A stretch of 46,709 nucleotides of DNA from WRIS01 sp050945135 (GCA_050945135.1 JBMNSJ010000012.1:1-46709), one strand, 5' to 3'. Positions 8,828 to 17,979 are shown, counted from the stretch's first letter. The notes: generated by a model not told the origin, from the letters alone. Program-made: numbers and translations.

Positions 8828-10722
8828 GCAGCAAAATACACTTCATGCCAAATAAGGAAGGTGTATACCGTCCAGATTTTCCGGCTATTGTCGGCTTCTC
8901 CTCGTCTGTGTGCGTCGAGCAGGGCAATGAGCTCTGAAGTGTTGAAGTATGTTTCCGCCACTTGATTTGTGAAGGCGTTCTTCACTCGCTCGTAGTATTT
9001 CTCTTGCTTAAGCCAAACGCGTGTGGGCACGGGAAAGCCAAGCTTACGTTTCTCGCAGAATTCTTTCGGAAGTAACTTCTCAGCTGCTTTTCTCAAGCTA
9101 ATTTTGGTTGTGGTTAAGTTGACTTTTCGCGGCGTGGGAAGTCTTCGGGCAACTGACCATACTTCCTTGTCGAGGAAAGGAACACGGCTTTCGAGGCTGT
9201 GAGCCATAGACATCTTATCGGTCTTTAAGAGAATATCGCCTACCAGCCACAAGTTCATGTCGATGTATTGCATCTTTGTGACATCATCGAGGGACGAGAC
9301 ATCACGATAATAAGGTGCTGTGATGTCTTGCGGACGAAGTTTGCTTGGACTTTGCTTTAGAATGCGCGCGCGTTCTTCCACGCTAAACATGTTTGCATTC
9401 CCGATGAATTGCTCCTCGATTGGAGTGCCAGCGCGATAGAGGTAATTTGCTCCGCGAATACCGAGTGTTTTCAGTATTTTTGAGCCGAGGCGAAGCACGG
9501 GCTTAGGGCACCAGGAGAGCTTTTGGTTCTCGAGAGGCGTTTGGTAGATTGTGTATCCGCCAAAAAACTCATCAGATCCTTCACCCGAAAGAACAGCCTT
9601 AACCTTTTTTGCCGCCTCGCGATCGACGAAATACAGAGCAACAGCAGCGGGATCGGCAGAAGGCTCGTCCATATGCCACTGAACGGTGCCAAGGTTATCC
9701 CAGAATTCATCTTCGGTAATGACGTGGCTATAGTTTTCGACGTCAAGATAATCGCTGGCTTGTTTAGCATAGGAGATTTCGTTGTATTTCTCCCCGTCGG
9801 CAGTCTCAAAGCCAACGGTGAATGTCTTGATGTTTCCGCCCTGATCGTGCAAGGAAGCGGTAAGGTAATTGGAATCAACGCCACTACTTAAAAATGAGGC
9901 AACCTCAACATCGGCAACCATGTGATAGGTGACAGAATCTTGAACGGCGGAATGAATCTGTTCGACCGCTTGTTCTTCGGTAAGGGTGGTATCAATTTCG
10001 TAATCAAGCTGCCAATATCGCTCGATAGCAGGTGCTTCACCAGGTTTTATAATAAGGTAATGAGCGGGAGGAAGTTTGAAAATCCCCTTAAAGAAAGTTT
10101 CCGGAAGAACGGAATATTGAAAGCTTAAGTATTGCTCAAGCGCCTCGGTGTTTACCTCACGAGCGATACCGGGGTACTCAAGGATGCATTTTATTTCTGA
10201 GGCGAACACAAACTCGCCCGATTCGGTCGTCGTGTAGTAAAAGGGCTTGATGCCAAAGAAATCACGTGCGCAAAAAAGCTCTTGGACTGCTCGGTCCCAA
10301 ATAGCGAAGGCAAACATTCCACGTACCTTGTTGAGAAGTTCTTTACCCCAGGCGATATAGGAGACTAGGAGCACTTCAGTATCGGAAGAGGTTTCGAAGC
10401 TGTATCCAAGCGCTTCCAGCTCTTGGGTGAGATCTTGGTAGTTGTATATCTCGCCGTTAAACACAATTGCGTAATCGCCGGTATCGAGGATGCCTTGCGC
10501 AGGTGAGCTTATTCGTGATGAAAAATCCTTGCTTGCACGAATCATTGGCTGGTTGCCACCTTCGAGGTCGATAAGCGACAGGCGTCGGTGCCCAAGCGCA
10601 ATACCTTGGTCGAAGTATTGACCTTCGCCATCAGGTCCGCGATGAGCCATGACATCGCACATGGCCTTGAGTGTTCTAGAGTCAGTCTCGGTTGTTCCCG
10701 TGAATCCGCAGATTCCGCACAT
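8824..10722 (-). CDS. asnB: Asparagine synthase (glutamine-hydrolysing)
   Basis: Makes asparagine from aspartate, ATP and glutamine-derived ammonia. The start is fixed at 10722 because the nucleophile Cys must be residue 2: the protein opens MCGICGFTG. The open frame continues upstream to 11169, but that extension is non-coding. The N-terminal Ntn glutaminase domain (about 1-210) has AHRGPDGEGQ and GHRRLSLIDL. The synthetase domain (about 240-630) has the PP-loop LSSGVDSNYL and SGEGSDEFFGGY. The 632-residue length matches AsnB. It is transcribed away from the symporter gene at 11163. Confidence 0.95.
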   Translation of the reverse strand: MCGICGFTGTTETDSRTLKAMCDVMAHRGPDGEGQYFDQGIALGHRRLSLIDLEGGNQPMIRASKDFSSRISSPAQGILDTGDYAIVFNGEIYNYQDLTQELEALGYSFETSSDTEVLLVSYIAWGKELLNKVRGMFAFAIWDRAVQELFCARDFFGIKPFYYTTTESGEFVFASEIKCILEYPGIAREVNTEALEQYLSFQYSVLPETFFKGIFKLPPAHYLIIKPGEAPAIERYWQLDYEIDTTLTEEQAVEQIHSAVQDSVTYHMVADVEVASFLSSGVDSNYLTASLHDQGGNIKTFTVGFETADGEKYNEISYAKQASDYLDVENYSHVITEDEFWDNLGTVQWHMDEPSADPAAVALYFVDREAAKKVKAVLSGEGSDEFFGGYTIYQTPLENQKLSWCPKPVLRLGSKILKTLGIRGANYLYRAGTPIEEQFIGNANMFSVEERARILKQSPSKLRPQDITAPYYRDVSSLDDVTKMQYIDMNLWLVGDILLKTDKMSMAHSLESRVPFLDKEVWSVARRLPTPRKVNLTTTKISLRKAAEKLLPKEFCEKRKLGFPVPTRVWLKQEKYYERVKNAFTNQVAETYFNTSELIALLDAHRRGEADNSRKIWTVYTFLIWHEVYFAA

Positions 10723-10838
10723 GCGTATAGCCTCTCTGTCAGCAGCGTTTTTACTGTACGTATGATACCTCAGTAGTGTATTCCGCGAGAGGAGAAGCCG
10801 TGACGTACAAGTTTTTCGAACAAAGTGAGAACGGGGCG

Positions 10839-11020
10839 ATTTTTGGAAGACAAAGGGCTTAGTCCGGATTTTAAAGATACCCAACACGGTATTCCGCTCG
10901 GTTTGCGTTGTTTGCAACCTGGGTGGAGTGCTGTGACCTGGTATAATCTGTGCCACAACGTACTCGAGAGATGCTAGCCCCACCACGAAATCCGGATTAA
11001 GAGCCTCCTCTGCCAAAAAT
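10839..11020. mobile_element. MITE-like element, copy 1
   Basis: The region 10723-11162 has no gene but holds a structured element of about 182 bp. Its ends are imperfect inverted repeats of about 33 bp: 10839-10871 on the plus strand and 10988-11020 on the minus strand agree at about 26 of 33 positions. Both contain ATTTTTGG at the outer end and TCCGGATTT at the inner end. A related element lies at 46224-46396 and shares the inner block TGTGACCTGG (here 10932-10941) in the same orientation. No reading frame is present, as expected of a non-autonomous element. The flanks show no obvious target duplication. An alternative is a structured RNA. Confidence 0.6.
10942..10947 (+). promoter_or_regulatory. 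TATAAT inside MITE-like copy 1
   Basis: A perfect -10 hexamer reads towards the symporter gene, whose start is about 215 bp downstream. It lies inside the inverted-repeat element, so the element may supply the promoter. No good -35 is visible at 16-18 bp, so this is tentative. Confidence 0.3.
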
Positions 11021-11162
11021 TGCGTGAATAACAAAAAAAGATTGGTTCCAAGACCTATTGCTCCATAAAAGAGAGACAGCGGCTGTAACTTTGCTGAAAG
11101 CAATAGTCGAGTCGGATGAGATACAATACGAAACTTGTGATGAATGTTTTCGAGGGAGAGTA

Positions 11163-12548
11163 ATGTCAACAGAAAAGGATATATCTACGCGCGCCCAATG
11201 GTCGGGTAAGTGGATGTTTATCCTGGCTGCAGCAGGTTCTGCAGTTGGTCTTGGCAACCTTTGGCGCTTCCCTTATCTTGCAGCGAAATACGATGGTGGC
11301 ACCTTTGTCTGGGTGTATTTCGTTTTTGTGTTTACTATTGGTGTTTCGCTTTTATTGCTTGAGACTGCCCTCGGTCGCAAAACGGGCAAATCTGTTATTG
11401 GGGCTTTCAGGAGTTTTGGGAAAAAGTATGCGTTTATCGGGGTGTTTACTGCAGCCATTCCAATGATAATTGCTCCGTATTACTGCATTATTGGTGGCTG
11501 GATTACCAAGTATATGGTTGCATATTTGGTTGACGGACCTGCGGCTCTAGCTGATGGTGGTGTATATTTTACAAACTTTATTTCGAGTAATGTTGAGAGC
11601 TATTTTTGGATGCTTGCTTTCATGGCACTTACTTTTACCATCGTTGCCTTTGGCGTCCAAAAAGGGATTGAGAAAGCAAACTTAATCCTTATGCCAGCAC
11701 TTCTCATCATGGCAGCGGGTGTGGCAGTTTTTACTCTTATGCAGCCAGGTGCACTTGGTGGTGCTGCGTATTACTTGATTCCGGATGTAAGTAAAATTAC
11801 TCCTGAACTTTTGATAGCTGCTTTAGGGCAGACCTTTTTTAGCTTGTCGCTTGCAATGGCCATTATGATTACCTACGGTTCCTACTTAAGCAAAAAGGAA
11901 AGCTTGACTCAGAGTGTAACCCGTATTGCCGGGTTTGGTTTCAGCGTAGCTTTTTTGGCTGGTCTGGCCATCGTTCCCGCAGCTTTTTCTGCACTCGGTT
12001 CTGGCGAAGCTGTTGCAGAAAATTCAGGTCCAGATTTGATGTTTATCGTATTGCCTCAGATATTCGCAAATATGGGAAGTGCTGCGACAGCTATAGGATT
12101 TGTCTTTTTCCTACTGGTTCTCTTTGCTGCAATCACAAGCTCTATTTCAGTGATAGAAGCAGGAGTTTCAATTGTGAGTGATGAAACGAAATTAACGCGC
12201 ATTCAGTCTCTTTTTGTGGTGATGTTGACTGTTGTGCTGGGAGGTATTTTCGTCAACGCGGGCTACAACATCTTGTCTTTCATCGAGCCTTTAGGCGCAG
12301 ACTCGACGCTCCTCGGCTTCTTCGACTTTATATCGAATTCGGTCATGATGCCCCTTGCCGCAATTCTAACGTGCATCTTTGTTGGATGGATCATTAAGCC
12401 AAAAACGCTGGTTGATGAAATTAAGTTATCGAGTTCATTTAGGCTTGAGGGTGCGTGGACCATTATGGTGAAATATGTGGCACCCGTACTCGTGTTTCTG
12501 ATTCTTGTCTCGTTTGTGGGGGCCCAATTCGGGCTTTTTAGCATGTAG
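11163..12548 (+). CDS. Sodium-dependent neurotransmitter-symporter (SNF/NSS) family transporter
   Basis: LeuT-fold, sodium-coupled importer, probably for an amino acid. The 461-residue protein has the family hallmark in TM1, AAAGSAVGLGNLWRFPYL (about residues 22-39), followed by 10-11 further hydrophobic segments, the number typical of bacterial NSS proteins. The chosen ATG at 11163 follows a GAGGGAGAG ribosome site; the longer frame from 11058 is not supported. It is convergent with the response regulator gene, with 3 bp between stops. The substrate cannot be assigned. Confidence 0.92.
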   Translation: MSTEKDISTRAQWSGKWMFILAAAGSAVGLGNLWRFPYLAAKYDGGTFVWVYFVFVFTIGVSLLLLETALGRKTGKSVIGAFRSFGKKYAFIGVFTAAIPMIIAPYYCIIGGWITKYMVAYLVDGPAALADGGVYFTNFISSNVESYFWMLAFMALTFTIVAFGVQKGIEKANLILMPALLIMAAGVAVFTLMQPGALGGAAYYLIPDVSKITPELLIAALGQTFFSLSLAMAIMITYGSYLSKKESLTQSVTRIAGFGFSVAFLAGLAIVPAAFSALGSGEAVAENSGPDLMFIVLPQIFANMGSAATAIGFVFFLLVLFAAITSSISVIEAGVSIVSDETKLTRIQSLFVVMLTVVLGGIFVNAGYNILSFIEPLGADSTLLGFFDFISNSVMMPLAAILTCIFVGWIIKPKTLVDEIKLSSSFRLEGAWTIMVKYVAPVLVFLILVSFVGAQFGLFSM

Positions 12549-12551
12549 TAC

Positions 12552-13223
12552 TTACAAATTCCGGTAATAGAAGACGGCAAGCTGCGTGCGGTTTTTCAGC
12601 CCGAGCTTAGAGAGAATCGTGCTCACGTGATTTCGTACCGTGCCCTCACTCATAAAGGCTTGAGCTGCGATATCTTTGTTGTCCAAGCCCTCAGCAATAA
12701 GCTCAAGTATTTCGAGCTCGCGTTCAGACAATCCAGCCTCTTTCAGAGCGTTATAGTTTTTGGTGGCGGAGAGGCTTGTGGACTCTGATCGCATAAGGGA
12801 GTCAAAACGGTCGAGCACCTCATCGCCGAGTACGTTTTGTCCCATCATTACCGATCTTAACGCGGGCGCAATATTGGCAACTTCCTGCTTGATGAGGTAG
12901 CCCTTTGCCCCCATACGTAATGCAGAAACGATATATTCATCATCAGAGAAAGTTGTAAGAAAAACGATGCGCGCCTGGGGATGCTCGGCAAGTATTTCTG
13001 AGGCTGCCTGAAGTCCATCTTTGTGAGGCATTTGAATGTCGATGAGGAGTATGTCGGGAAGGTGGTCTCGGTAAAGCTGGATTGCTTCATCGCCATGTGC
13101 TCCCAGCGCACACACTTCAATGTCATCGTTTGCTTGAAGTATGGTCGAAAGCGAGCTTCGGATAAAAGAATCGTCATCAGCGATAATAACCTTGATGGAA
13201 TCCGTCGAAGTTGTTTTGCCCAT
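12552..13223 (-). CDS. NarL/FixJ-type response regulator
   Basis: DNA-binding partner of the adjacent sensor kinase. The 223-residue protein has an N-terminal receiver domain (acidic pocket ADDD near residues 15-18, phospho-acceptor in LLIDIQMPHKDG, conserved Lys in YLIKQ). A C-terminal LuxR-type helix-turn-helix (LSERELEILELIAEGLDNKD, then GTVRNHVSTILSKLGL) follows. Its ATG overlaps the kinase stop at 13223, so the two are translationally coupled. Likely targets are its own operon and the divergent exporter at 14491, through the palindrome at 14392-14409. Confidence 0.92.
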   Translation of the reverse strand: MGKTTSTDSIKVIIADDDSFIRSSLSTILQANDDIEVCALGAHGDEAIQLYRDHLPDILLIDIQMPHKDGLQAASEILAEHPQARIVFLTTFSDDEYIVSALRMGAKGYLIKQEVANIAPALRSVMMGQNVLGDEVLDRFDSLMRSESTSLSATKNYNALKEAGLSERELEILELIAEGLDNKDIAAQAFMSEGTVRNHVSTILSKLGLKNRTQLAVFYYRNL

Positions 13224-13978
13224 TATTCACCTACACTTTGTCGGGGGATTGAAGCGACGATGCGAAACCCATCGCTTGAATCAATACGAAAAAAGCCGTT
13301 AAGGTTTCTTACCCGCTCCTCCATGCTTCGCAATCCAATACCGCTTTTCATCTGGCCAGGCTTGTTGGCGGGCATCATGGCGCGACGCGTAAAACCTTGA
13401 GTATGTGGAGTGACTTGCTTCTCCGTTCCGTTATCGTTGATGCTCAATCGATAAAACCCAGGTTGTTCAAGCGCACTGATATGCATAGAGTCGGCGGTGC
13501 TGTGCTTGAGAGTATTTGAAATTGCTTCGCGCGTGAGAGCGACGAAGTAGTATCCAACTGATGTCGGGATATTTTCGGCAAGGTACTCGAGCTCGATATC
13601 AAGCTCGTTGCATCCGTTTACTATCCCTTTGAGTTGTGTTTCAAGATCGAAAGCGTCTGCGTGCAAATCGTGTACGCTCTCGCGGACTTTGTCCAGTGCT
13701 TCATGCACAGTTGAGCCGACTTCCTCGAATTCTTTGCGCGTTTGCTCGTCTTTTGCATGGACAACCTGAAAGGCTTCGACCTGTAAAACTGAGCGCGTAA
13801 GAAGATGTCCTACGTTGTCGTGGATTTCCCGCGCAATGCGACCGCGCTCGTTAAGCGTTGCGACGTGTATTTCCATATCTTGGCGTTCACGGAGATCGCG
13901 ATTTTTTTTGCTCGAGCGCAAGGGATTCTTCGCGGAGTTCATCTCTGAGTTCAATATATCTTCCAATATCACGCTCAA
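13223..13978 (-). CDS. Sensor histidine kinase, C-terminal (catalytic) part
   Basis: Cytoplasmic half of a NarX/LiaS-type kinase. It contains the HisKA_3 box ERGRIAREIHDNVGHLL with the phospho-histidine, an N-box (REAISNTLKHS) and a C-terminal G-box (SGIGLRSMEERVRNLNG). The membrane half lies just upstream in another frame (13887-14366). The two frames meet at a run of eight A on the coding strand (13902-13909). With one base fewer in that run they would join in a normal kinase of about 380 residues. The ATG at 13978 is only an open-frame start and is probably not used. Frameshift mutation, phase variation, transcript slippage and sequencing error are all possible. Confidence 0.8.
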   Translation of the reverse strand: MSVILEDILNSEMNSAKNPLRSSKKNRDLRERQDMEIHVATLNERGRIAREIHDNVGHLLTRSVLQVEAFQVVHAKDEQTRKEFEEVGSTVHEALDKVRESVHDLHADAFDLETQLKGIVNGCNELDIELEYLAENIPTSVGYYFVALTREAISNTLKHSTADSMHISALEQPGFYRLSINDNGTEKQVTPHTQGFTRRAMMPANKPGQMKSGIGLRSMEERVRNLNGFFRIDSSDGFRIVASIPRQSVGE

Positions 13979-14366
13979 TCTTGAGGGTGCGTTGAGAGAG
14001 GAAAACCATGATGGCAGCTACGCCTAGAAAAAAGAATGTTCCCCAAATACTAAAGAAGCGAAGTCCTAAGAAGAAAGGAATAAGCCAGATCAGGCGATAA
14101 AACCACGAGTCCTTGCGCAAGAAATCATAAGAAACTAAAGGGATGAAAATTGCAAATTCTGGAATAACTAAGGAGCAGACAAGGTATATCCCAATTCCAA
14201 TAACGCTTGCACGTGGTGGAACACTTCGAATCTCGCTGATAAAAGCAACAACAATTGCGAGGAGAAAAGCTACAACAAAAAGAGTACTGAAGGGCGTGAA
14301 CAGCAAAGCAGCCATGCAAGCAATCAACACGATACTCTTATCAAATGTTCTGTCCATGTAATTCAT
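13887..14366 (-). CDS. Sensor histidine kinase, N-terminal membrane part (frameshifted)
   Basis: Encodes the missing membrane half of the kinase: about four or five hydrophobic segments, followed by a charged coiled-coil-like stretch (SQRTLKIERDIGRYIELRDE) that normally leads into the HisKA_3 domain. The frame runs through the A8 tract at 13902-13909 and stops a few codons later. The open frame reaches 14429, but a start at 14366 (MNYMDRTF) or 14357 is preferred because it leaves the palindrome at 14392-14409 upstream of the gene. The ribosome site is weak. No extracellular sensor domain is visible, as in intramembrane-sensing kinases linked to exporters. Confidence 0.65.
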   Translation of the reverse strand: MNYMDRTFDKSIVLIACMAALLFTPFSTLFVVAFLLAIVVAFISEIRSVPPRASVIGIGIYLVCSLVIPEFAIFIPLVSYDFLRKDSWFYRLIWLIPFFLGLRFFSIWGTFFFLGVAAIMVFLSQRTLKIERDIGRYIELRDELREESLALEQKKSRSP

Positions 14367-14391
14367 TGTAGCCCAAGAAAGCTTATTGCCT

Positions 14392-14409
14392 TCATGACAT
14401 TTGTCATGA
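14392..14409. promoter_or_regulatory. Palindromic operator between kinase and exporter operons
   Basis: TCATGACATTTGTCATGA is a perfect 8-2-8 inverted repeat in the intergenic region between the divergent kinase/regulator operon and the ABC exporter operon. A weaker repeat, AGTGA and TCACT, follows at 14415-14430. The position suits a binding site for the neighbouring NarL-type regulator, which would link the two operons; that assignment is inferred. Confidence 0.5.
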
Positions 14410-14490
14410 TAAGAAGTGAGCCAAGTCACTGGTGAAATGCGGTGTCAACCTGCACAATGAAAGCATCTCGAATAATGATGAGGAGCAATA

Positions 14491-15426
14491 ATGGACATTG
14501 TAAGCGTAAATAATCTTGTCAAACGATATGGGTCGTTAGTGGCACTTGATCACTTTGATCTTCATATCAAGAAAGGCGAGATATTCGGACTACTTGGACC
14601 CAATGGCAGCGGCAAGACTACAGCCATCAATTGTATGCTGCAGCTTTTAATGTATGACAAAGGAAGCATTGAACTTTTTGGGGAGAAGATGAGTCCCTCA
14701 CGCTACGATCTCAAGCGCAAAATCGGGATTGTTCCGCAACATGTTGCAGTGTTTGAAGAGCTTACAGTCCGTGAGAATATCGATTATTTCTGTGGGCTCT
14801 ATGTATCAAACAAGCAAGAGCGTAAGGCTCTGGTTGAGGAAGCAATCGAATTTGTTGGGCTGGAAGATTTTGTAAAGTTTCGACCTAAGAAGCTCTCAGG
14901 TGGATTACTTCGTCGTCTCAACATTGCGTGCGGCATTGCTCACAAGCCCGAACTTCTTTTCTTTGATGAGCCCACCGTTGCCGTTGACCCGCAGAGTCGC
15001 AATGCAATTCTTCAGGGAATTGTGGGGCTTGCTAAACGCGGCTCGACGGTAGTGTATACGAGCCATTACATGGAGGAAGTCGAAGAGATTTGTACGCGCA
15101 TCATGATTATGGATAAGGGTCAGGCTTTGGCAACGGGAACCAATGTTGAGCTGAAGCAGATGATTGGCACAGGCGAGAAAATCCAGGTTGAACTTTTTGA
15201 TGATGCTTCGGCATATATTTCGACTCTGCAAACTGTGCCCTTTGTTTCAAATATCGAATATCGCCATCCTGAGCTTAAGGTTACCTATGCAGGAGGAAAC
15301 CAAAACCTTCACGGGCTTTTAGAGTTTATGCAGAACAATGGCATTGCGTTCGGAAAAATCTACTCAGAACCTCCCACCTTAAACGATGTCTTCCTTGAGA
15401 TTACTGGCAAAGAATTGCGTGATTAG
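14491..15426 (+). CDS. ABC exporter ATP-binding protein
   Basis: ATPase of an ABC-2 type exporter with the two permeases that follow. The 311-residue protein has Walker A GPNGSGKTT near residues 36-44, signature LSGGLLRRLN (a variant of LSGGQ), Walker B LLFFDEPT and the switch histidine in YTSHYMEEVEE. The C-terminal extension of about 90 residues ends in NDVFLEITGKELRD, as in DrrA/CcmA-like exporters. A GAGGAG ribosome site precedes the ATG. Pairing with a two-component system suggests export of, or resistance to, an antimicrobial or lipid-active compound; the substrate is unknown. Confidence 0.93.
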   Translation: MDIVSVNNLVKRYGSLVALDHFDLHIKKGEIFGLLGPNGSGKTTAINCMLQLLMYDKGSIELFGEKMSPSRYDLKRKIGIVPQHVAVFEELTVRENIDYFCGLYVSNKQERKALVEEAIEFVGLEDFVKFRPKKLSGGLLRRLNIACGIAHKPELLFFDEPTVAVDPQSRNAILQGIVGLAKRGSTVVYTSHYMEEVEEICTRIMIMDKGQALATGTNVELKQMIGTGEKIQVELFDDASAYISTLQTVPFVSNIEYRHPELKVTYAGGNQNLHGLLEFMQNNGIAFGKIYSEPPTLNDVFLEITGKELRD

Positions 15427-15434
15427 AGAAGCCT

Positions 15435-16613
15435 ATGTGGAATACTTTTAAATACACCGTCATCTCGCTCATGCGTGAGAAAAACGTTCTCATTTGGGCG
15501 CTTGCCTTTCCGCTTGTGCTAGCGACAATATTCAATTTCATGTTTGCAAATCTTGATGAAGCTTCAAACTTTGAGCCAATTGCGGTAGCTGTTGTCAAAG
15601 ATCAAGCTTATGAGGATTCACATTCTTTTAGTCAGATGATTGAAGTGGTTTCCGAAGAAGGCGAAGACCAGTTCTTGAAAACTACCTTCGTCTCCTCAAG
15701 CGAAGAGGCTCATGCACTTCTTAAAGAGCAAGCTATCGAAGGTTATCTGACAATCGATGACGCGGGCAAGCCTAGCTATCATGTGGGCACTATTAGTTCG
15801 AGCATGTCTTCTGAAAAGGTTAACCGCACTATCGTCAAGAATCTGCTCGATACCTATCTTCAATATGAAGTGCTCATTACAGGCATTGTTGAAGAAAATC
15901 CTCGTGCGCTTGAACAGATGGGAAGCGTCAATGAGCTCGTCAAAAGCGAAGATTTTACTGCTGAGATTTGGGTGACCGATAACGAACCCAGCCAAACAGT
16001 CCGCTATTTTTACGCACTTCTCGGCTTTTCGGCAATCATGGCTTCAACTATTGGTCTTGTAGCGATTTCTGCAACGCTTTCCGGCACATCAGCTTTAGGC
16101 GCGCGTCGCAACGTTGGCGCCACCTCGAAAGCAACGACACTCATTGCTACGCTCCTGGCAAGTTGGTTGCTCTCGTTTTGTTGCGTTTTGCTGGGGTACC
16201 TGTTTATCAAGTATGTCTTCGGAGTTAACTTTGGCGATAAAGATGTCGCTTGCATTCTCGCGATAGCAGTTGCTTCGCTTGTTTCAACCGCGCTCGGTAC
16301 ATTCGTTGGTTCATTCCGTTTAAGCGAAGGTGCGAAGGCTGGCATCATGACAGGTCTGTGCTGCTTCTTGGCGCTTTTCGCAGGGCTCTATGGTGAAGCA
16401 AGCATGCAATTGGCAGATGAATTGTCGCGTACGGCTCCTGTTCTCCAAATGATTAACCCATCAAAACAAATTGCCGATATTTTCTACAGCTTGTATTACT
16501 ACGACACCTATACGCAGTATTTTTCGGTGCTGATTACCCTGCTAATCACGGCGGGCGTTCTCTTCGTGGCCGCTGCGGTCGTTATAAGGAGGCAACGTCA
16601 TGCAAGTCTTTAA
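15435..16613 (+). CDS. ABC-2 type permease (first)
   Basis: Membrane subunit of the exporter, 392 residues. It has one N-terminal membrane helix, a long extracytoplasmic domain (about residues 40-190), then five or six helices in the C-terminal half. This is the usual ABC-2 (YhgE/NodJ-like) layout. It begins 8 bp after the ATPase and its 3' end overlaps the next permease by 14 nt, so the two permeases are probably made in equal amounts and pair as a heterodimer. Confidence 0.9.
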   Translation: MWNTFKYTVISLMREKNVLIWALAFPLVLATIFNFMFANLDEASNFEPIAVAVVKDQAYEDSHSFSQMIEVVSEEGEDQFLKTTFVSSSEEAHALLKEQAIEGYLTIDDAGKPSYHVGTISSSMSSEKVNRTIVKNLLDTYLQYEVLITGIVEENPRALEQMGSVNELVKSEDFTAEIWVTDNEPSQTVRYFYALLGFSAIMASTIGLVAISATLSGTSALGARRNVGATSKATTLIATLLASWLLSFCCVLLGYLFIKYVFGVNFGDKDVACILAIAVASLVSTALGTFVGSFRLSEGAKAGIMTGLCCFLALFAGLYGEASMQLADELSRTAPVLQMINPSKQIADIFYSLYYYDTYTQYFSVLITLLITAGVLFVAAAVVIRRQRHASL

Positions 16614-17832
16614 AACCGCATTGAAGGTAATTTTGCGACACCCAACATTCCTGATTACTTACATCATTGTTTTGAGTTGTTTTGGGCTATTTCTTGTTAG
16701 CGCGCTTGTTGGAACAGATAGCACTGAGGAATATGAAGCGAGTCGTCCTACCGTAGCAATTATCGATAGTGACGGAGGTGCGGTAACGCAGGGTCTCGCT
16801 GAAGAGTTTGCCCGACATGCCGAAATTGTCGAAATAGACGACAATAGGCAAGTCCTGCAAGATGCAACAGCCCAAGGACTTGCAGACTACATTATTATTG
16901 CCGAGCCAGGTTTCAGCGACGATTTTTTGGAAGCGTTATCGGAGGGCAAGGATGCTCCCGCACTCGAAACAGTGGTAAGTTATATCTCGATATACGGAAC
17001 CATGATGGACCAAATTACGAATCAATATCTGTCGTTGTTTTCAACTGTTTCTACGGTGAACTCCCAGCTTACGACAAGTGAGCTTATCGCCAAAACCTCT
17101 CAAGCTATGGAGAGTTCAGCGCAGGTTAAGGTGGAAAGCATGGGCGATAGTAAGCAGATGTCAGAAGGATTTCTTGGCTTCCTTCGGTTTTCGTCTTATC
17201 CGCTCACTGTTGGTATTATTGTATGCGTAACCATGCTAATGTCGGCATTCAATAGGGGAGAGATTCGTCGACGCGATCTTGCTTCACCCATCAAGCTTTC
17301 GTCTTTTAACTCTCAGACCGCTTTAGCGTGCTTGATGATTGCACTTTTTGCGTGGGCTTGGATAGGGTTCTTAAGCCTTGCTGCCTTTAGTGGCTCGTTT
17401 GAGGGAGTTCCCCTTATAAACCTTGCTCTTATCATGCTGGTGGTGTTGGTGTTTGTGACTGTTCCTCTTGCCCTTGGGTATTTGTTTGCTCAGTTAGGGC
17501 TGAAAGAGAACGCAGCAAATGCTGCAGGCAACATTATTGCGATGGCGCTATCATTCCTTGGCGGAGCATGGATTGATATCAAGCTTTTAGGTTCTGAGGT
17601 TGTTTCGGTCGCTCATTTCACGCCTTCGTACTGGTACACCGATGCCATCACCCAAATTGCCACTTTATCGACAACACCAACGCAAGCAGTTCTTGGGACA
17701 GTGTTTGGGAATCTAGGCATCATCTTGTTATTTGCTGCCGCCATCTTTGTGGTTGCCCTGGTAATCGGCAGGACGCGAGTTCAGAGCGCTGATGCAGGTG
17801 GTAATACCGCCGCAGCACGCTCCCGCATGTAG
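16600..17832 (+). CDS. ABC-2 type permease (second)
   Basis: Second membrane subunit, 410 residues, with the same architecture as the gene before it: N-terminal helix, extracytoplasmic domain (about 35-205), five or six C-terminal helices and a short Arg-rich tail. The ATG at 16600 follows an AGGAGG ribosome site located inside the preceding gene. It ends the exporter operon; ychF follows after 147 bp with its own promoter. Confidence 0.9.
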   Translation: MQVFKTALKVILRHPTFLITYIIVLSCFGLFLVSALVGTDSTEEYEASRPTVAIIDSDGGAVTQGLAEEFARHAEIVEIDDNRQVLQDATAQGLADYIIIAEPGFSDDFLEALSEGKDAPALETVVSYISIYGTMMDQITNQYLSLFSTVSTVNSQLTTSELIAKTSQAMESSAQVKVESMGDSKQMSEGFLGFLRFSSYPLTVGIIVCVTMLMSAFNRGEIRRRDLASPIKLSSFNSQTALACLMIALFAWAWIGFLSLAAFSGSFEGVPLINLALIMLVVLVFVTVPLALGYLFAQLGLKENAANAAGNIIAMALSFLGGAWIDIKLLGSEVVSVAHFTPSYWYTDAITQIATLSTTPTQAVLGTVFGNLGIILLFAAAIFVVALVIGRTRVQSADAGGNTAAARSRM

Positions 17833-17932
17833 TAAAACCTCGCTGAAGCGGAGCGGCTGTTTGAGTAAATGCTCTGTTTTAGAAGCTTGTGTTGTGCGTA
17901 ACGCATGGAAGAGCTCTTCGGACGGTTTTGAT

Positions 17933-17941
17933 TGCTATAAT
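17933..17941 (+). promoter_or_regulatory. Extended -10 promoter of ychF
   Basis: TGCTATAAT combines a perfect TATAAT (17936-17941) with an extended -10 TG one base upstream. It lies 38 bp before the ychF ATG. The -35 region is poor, as is common with extended -10 promoters. Confidence 0.5.
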
Positions 17942-17979
17942 AGTTCGGTATTTTTTTAATCTTAACCACAAGGAGTCTC

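Noticed and set aside
10723..11169. Upstream extension of the asnB reading frame.
   Set aside because: AsnB needs Cys at residue 2 after Met removal (MCGIC), fixing the start at 10722. The extension crosses the MITE-like element.
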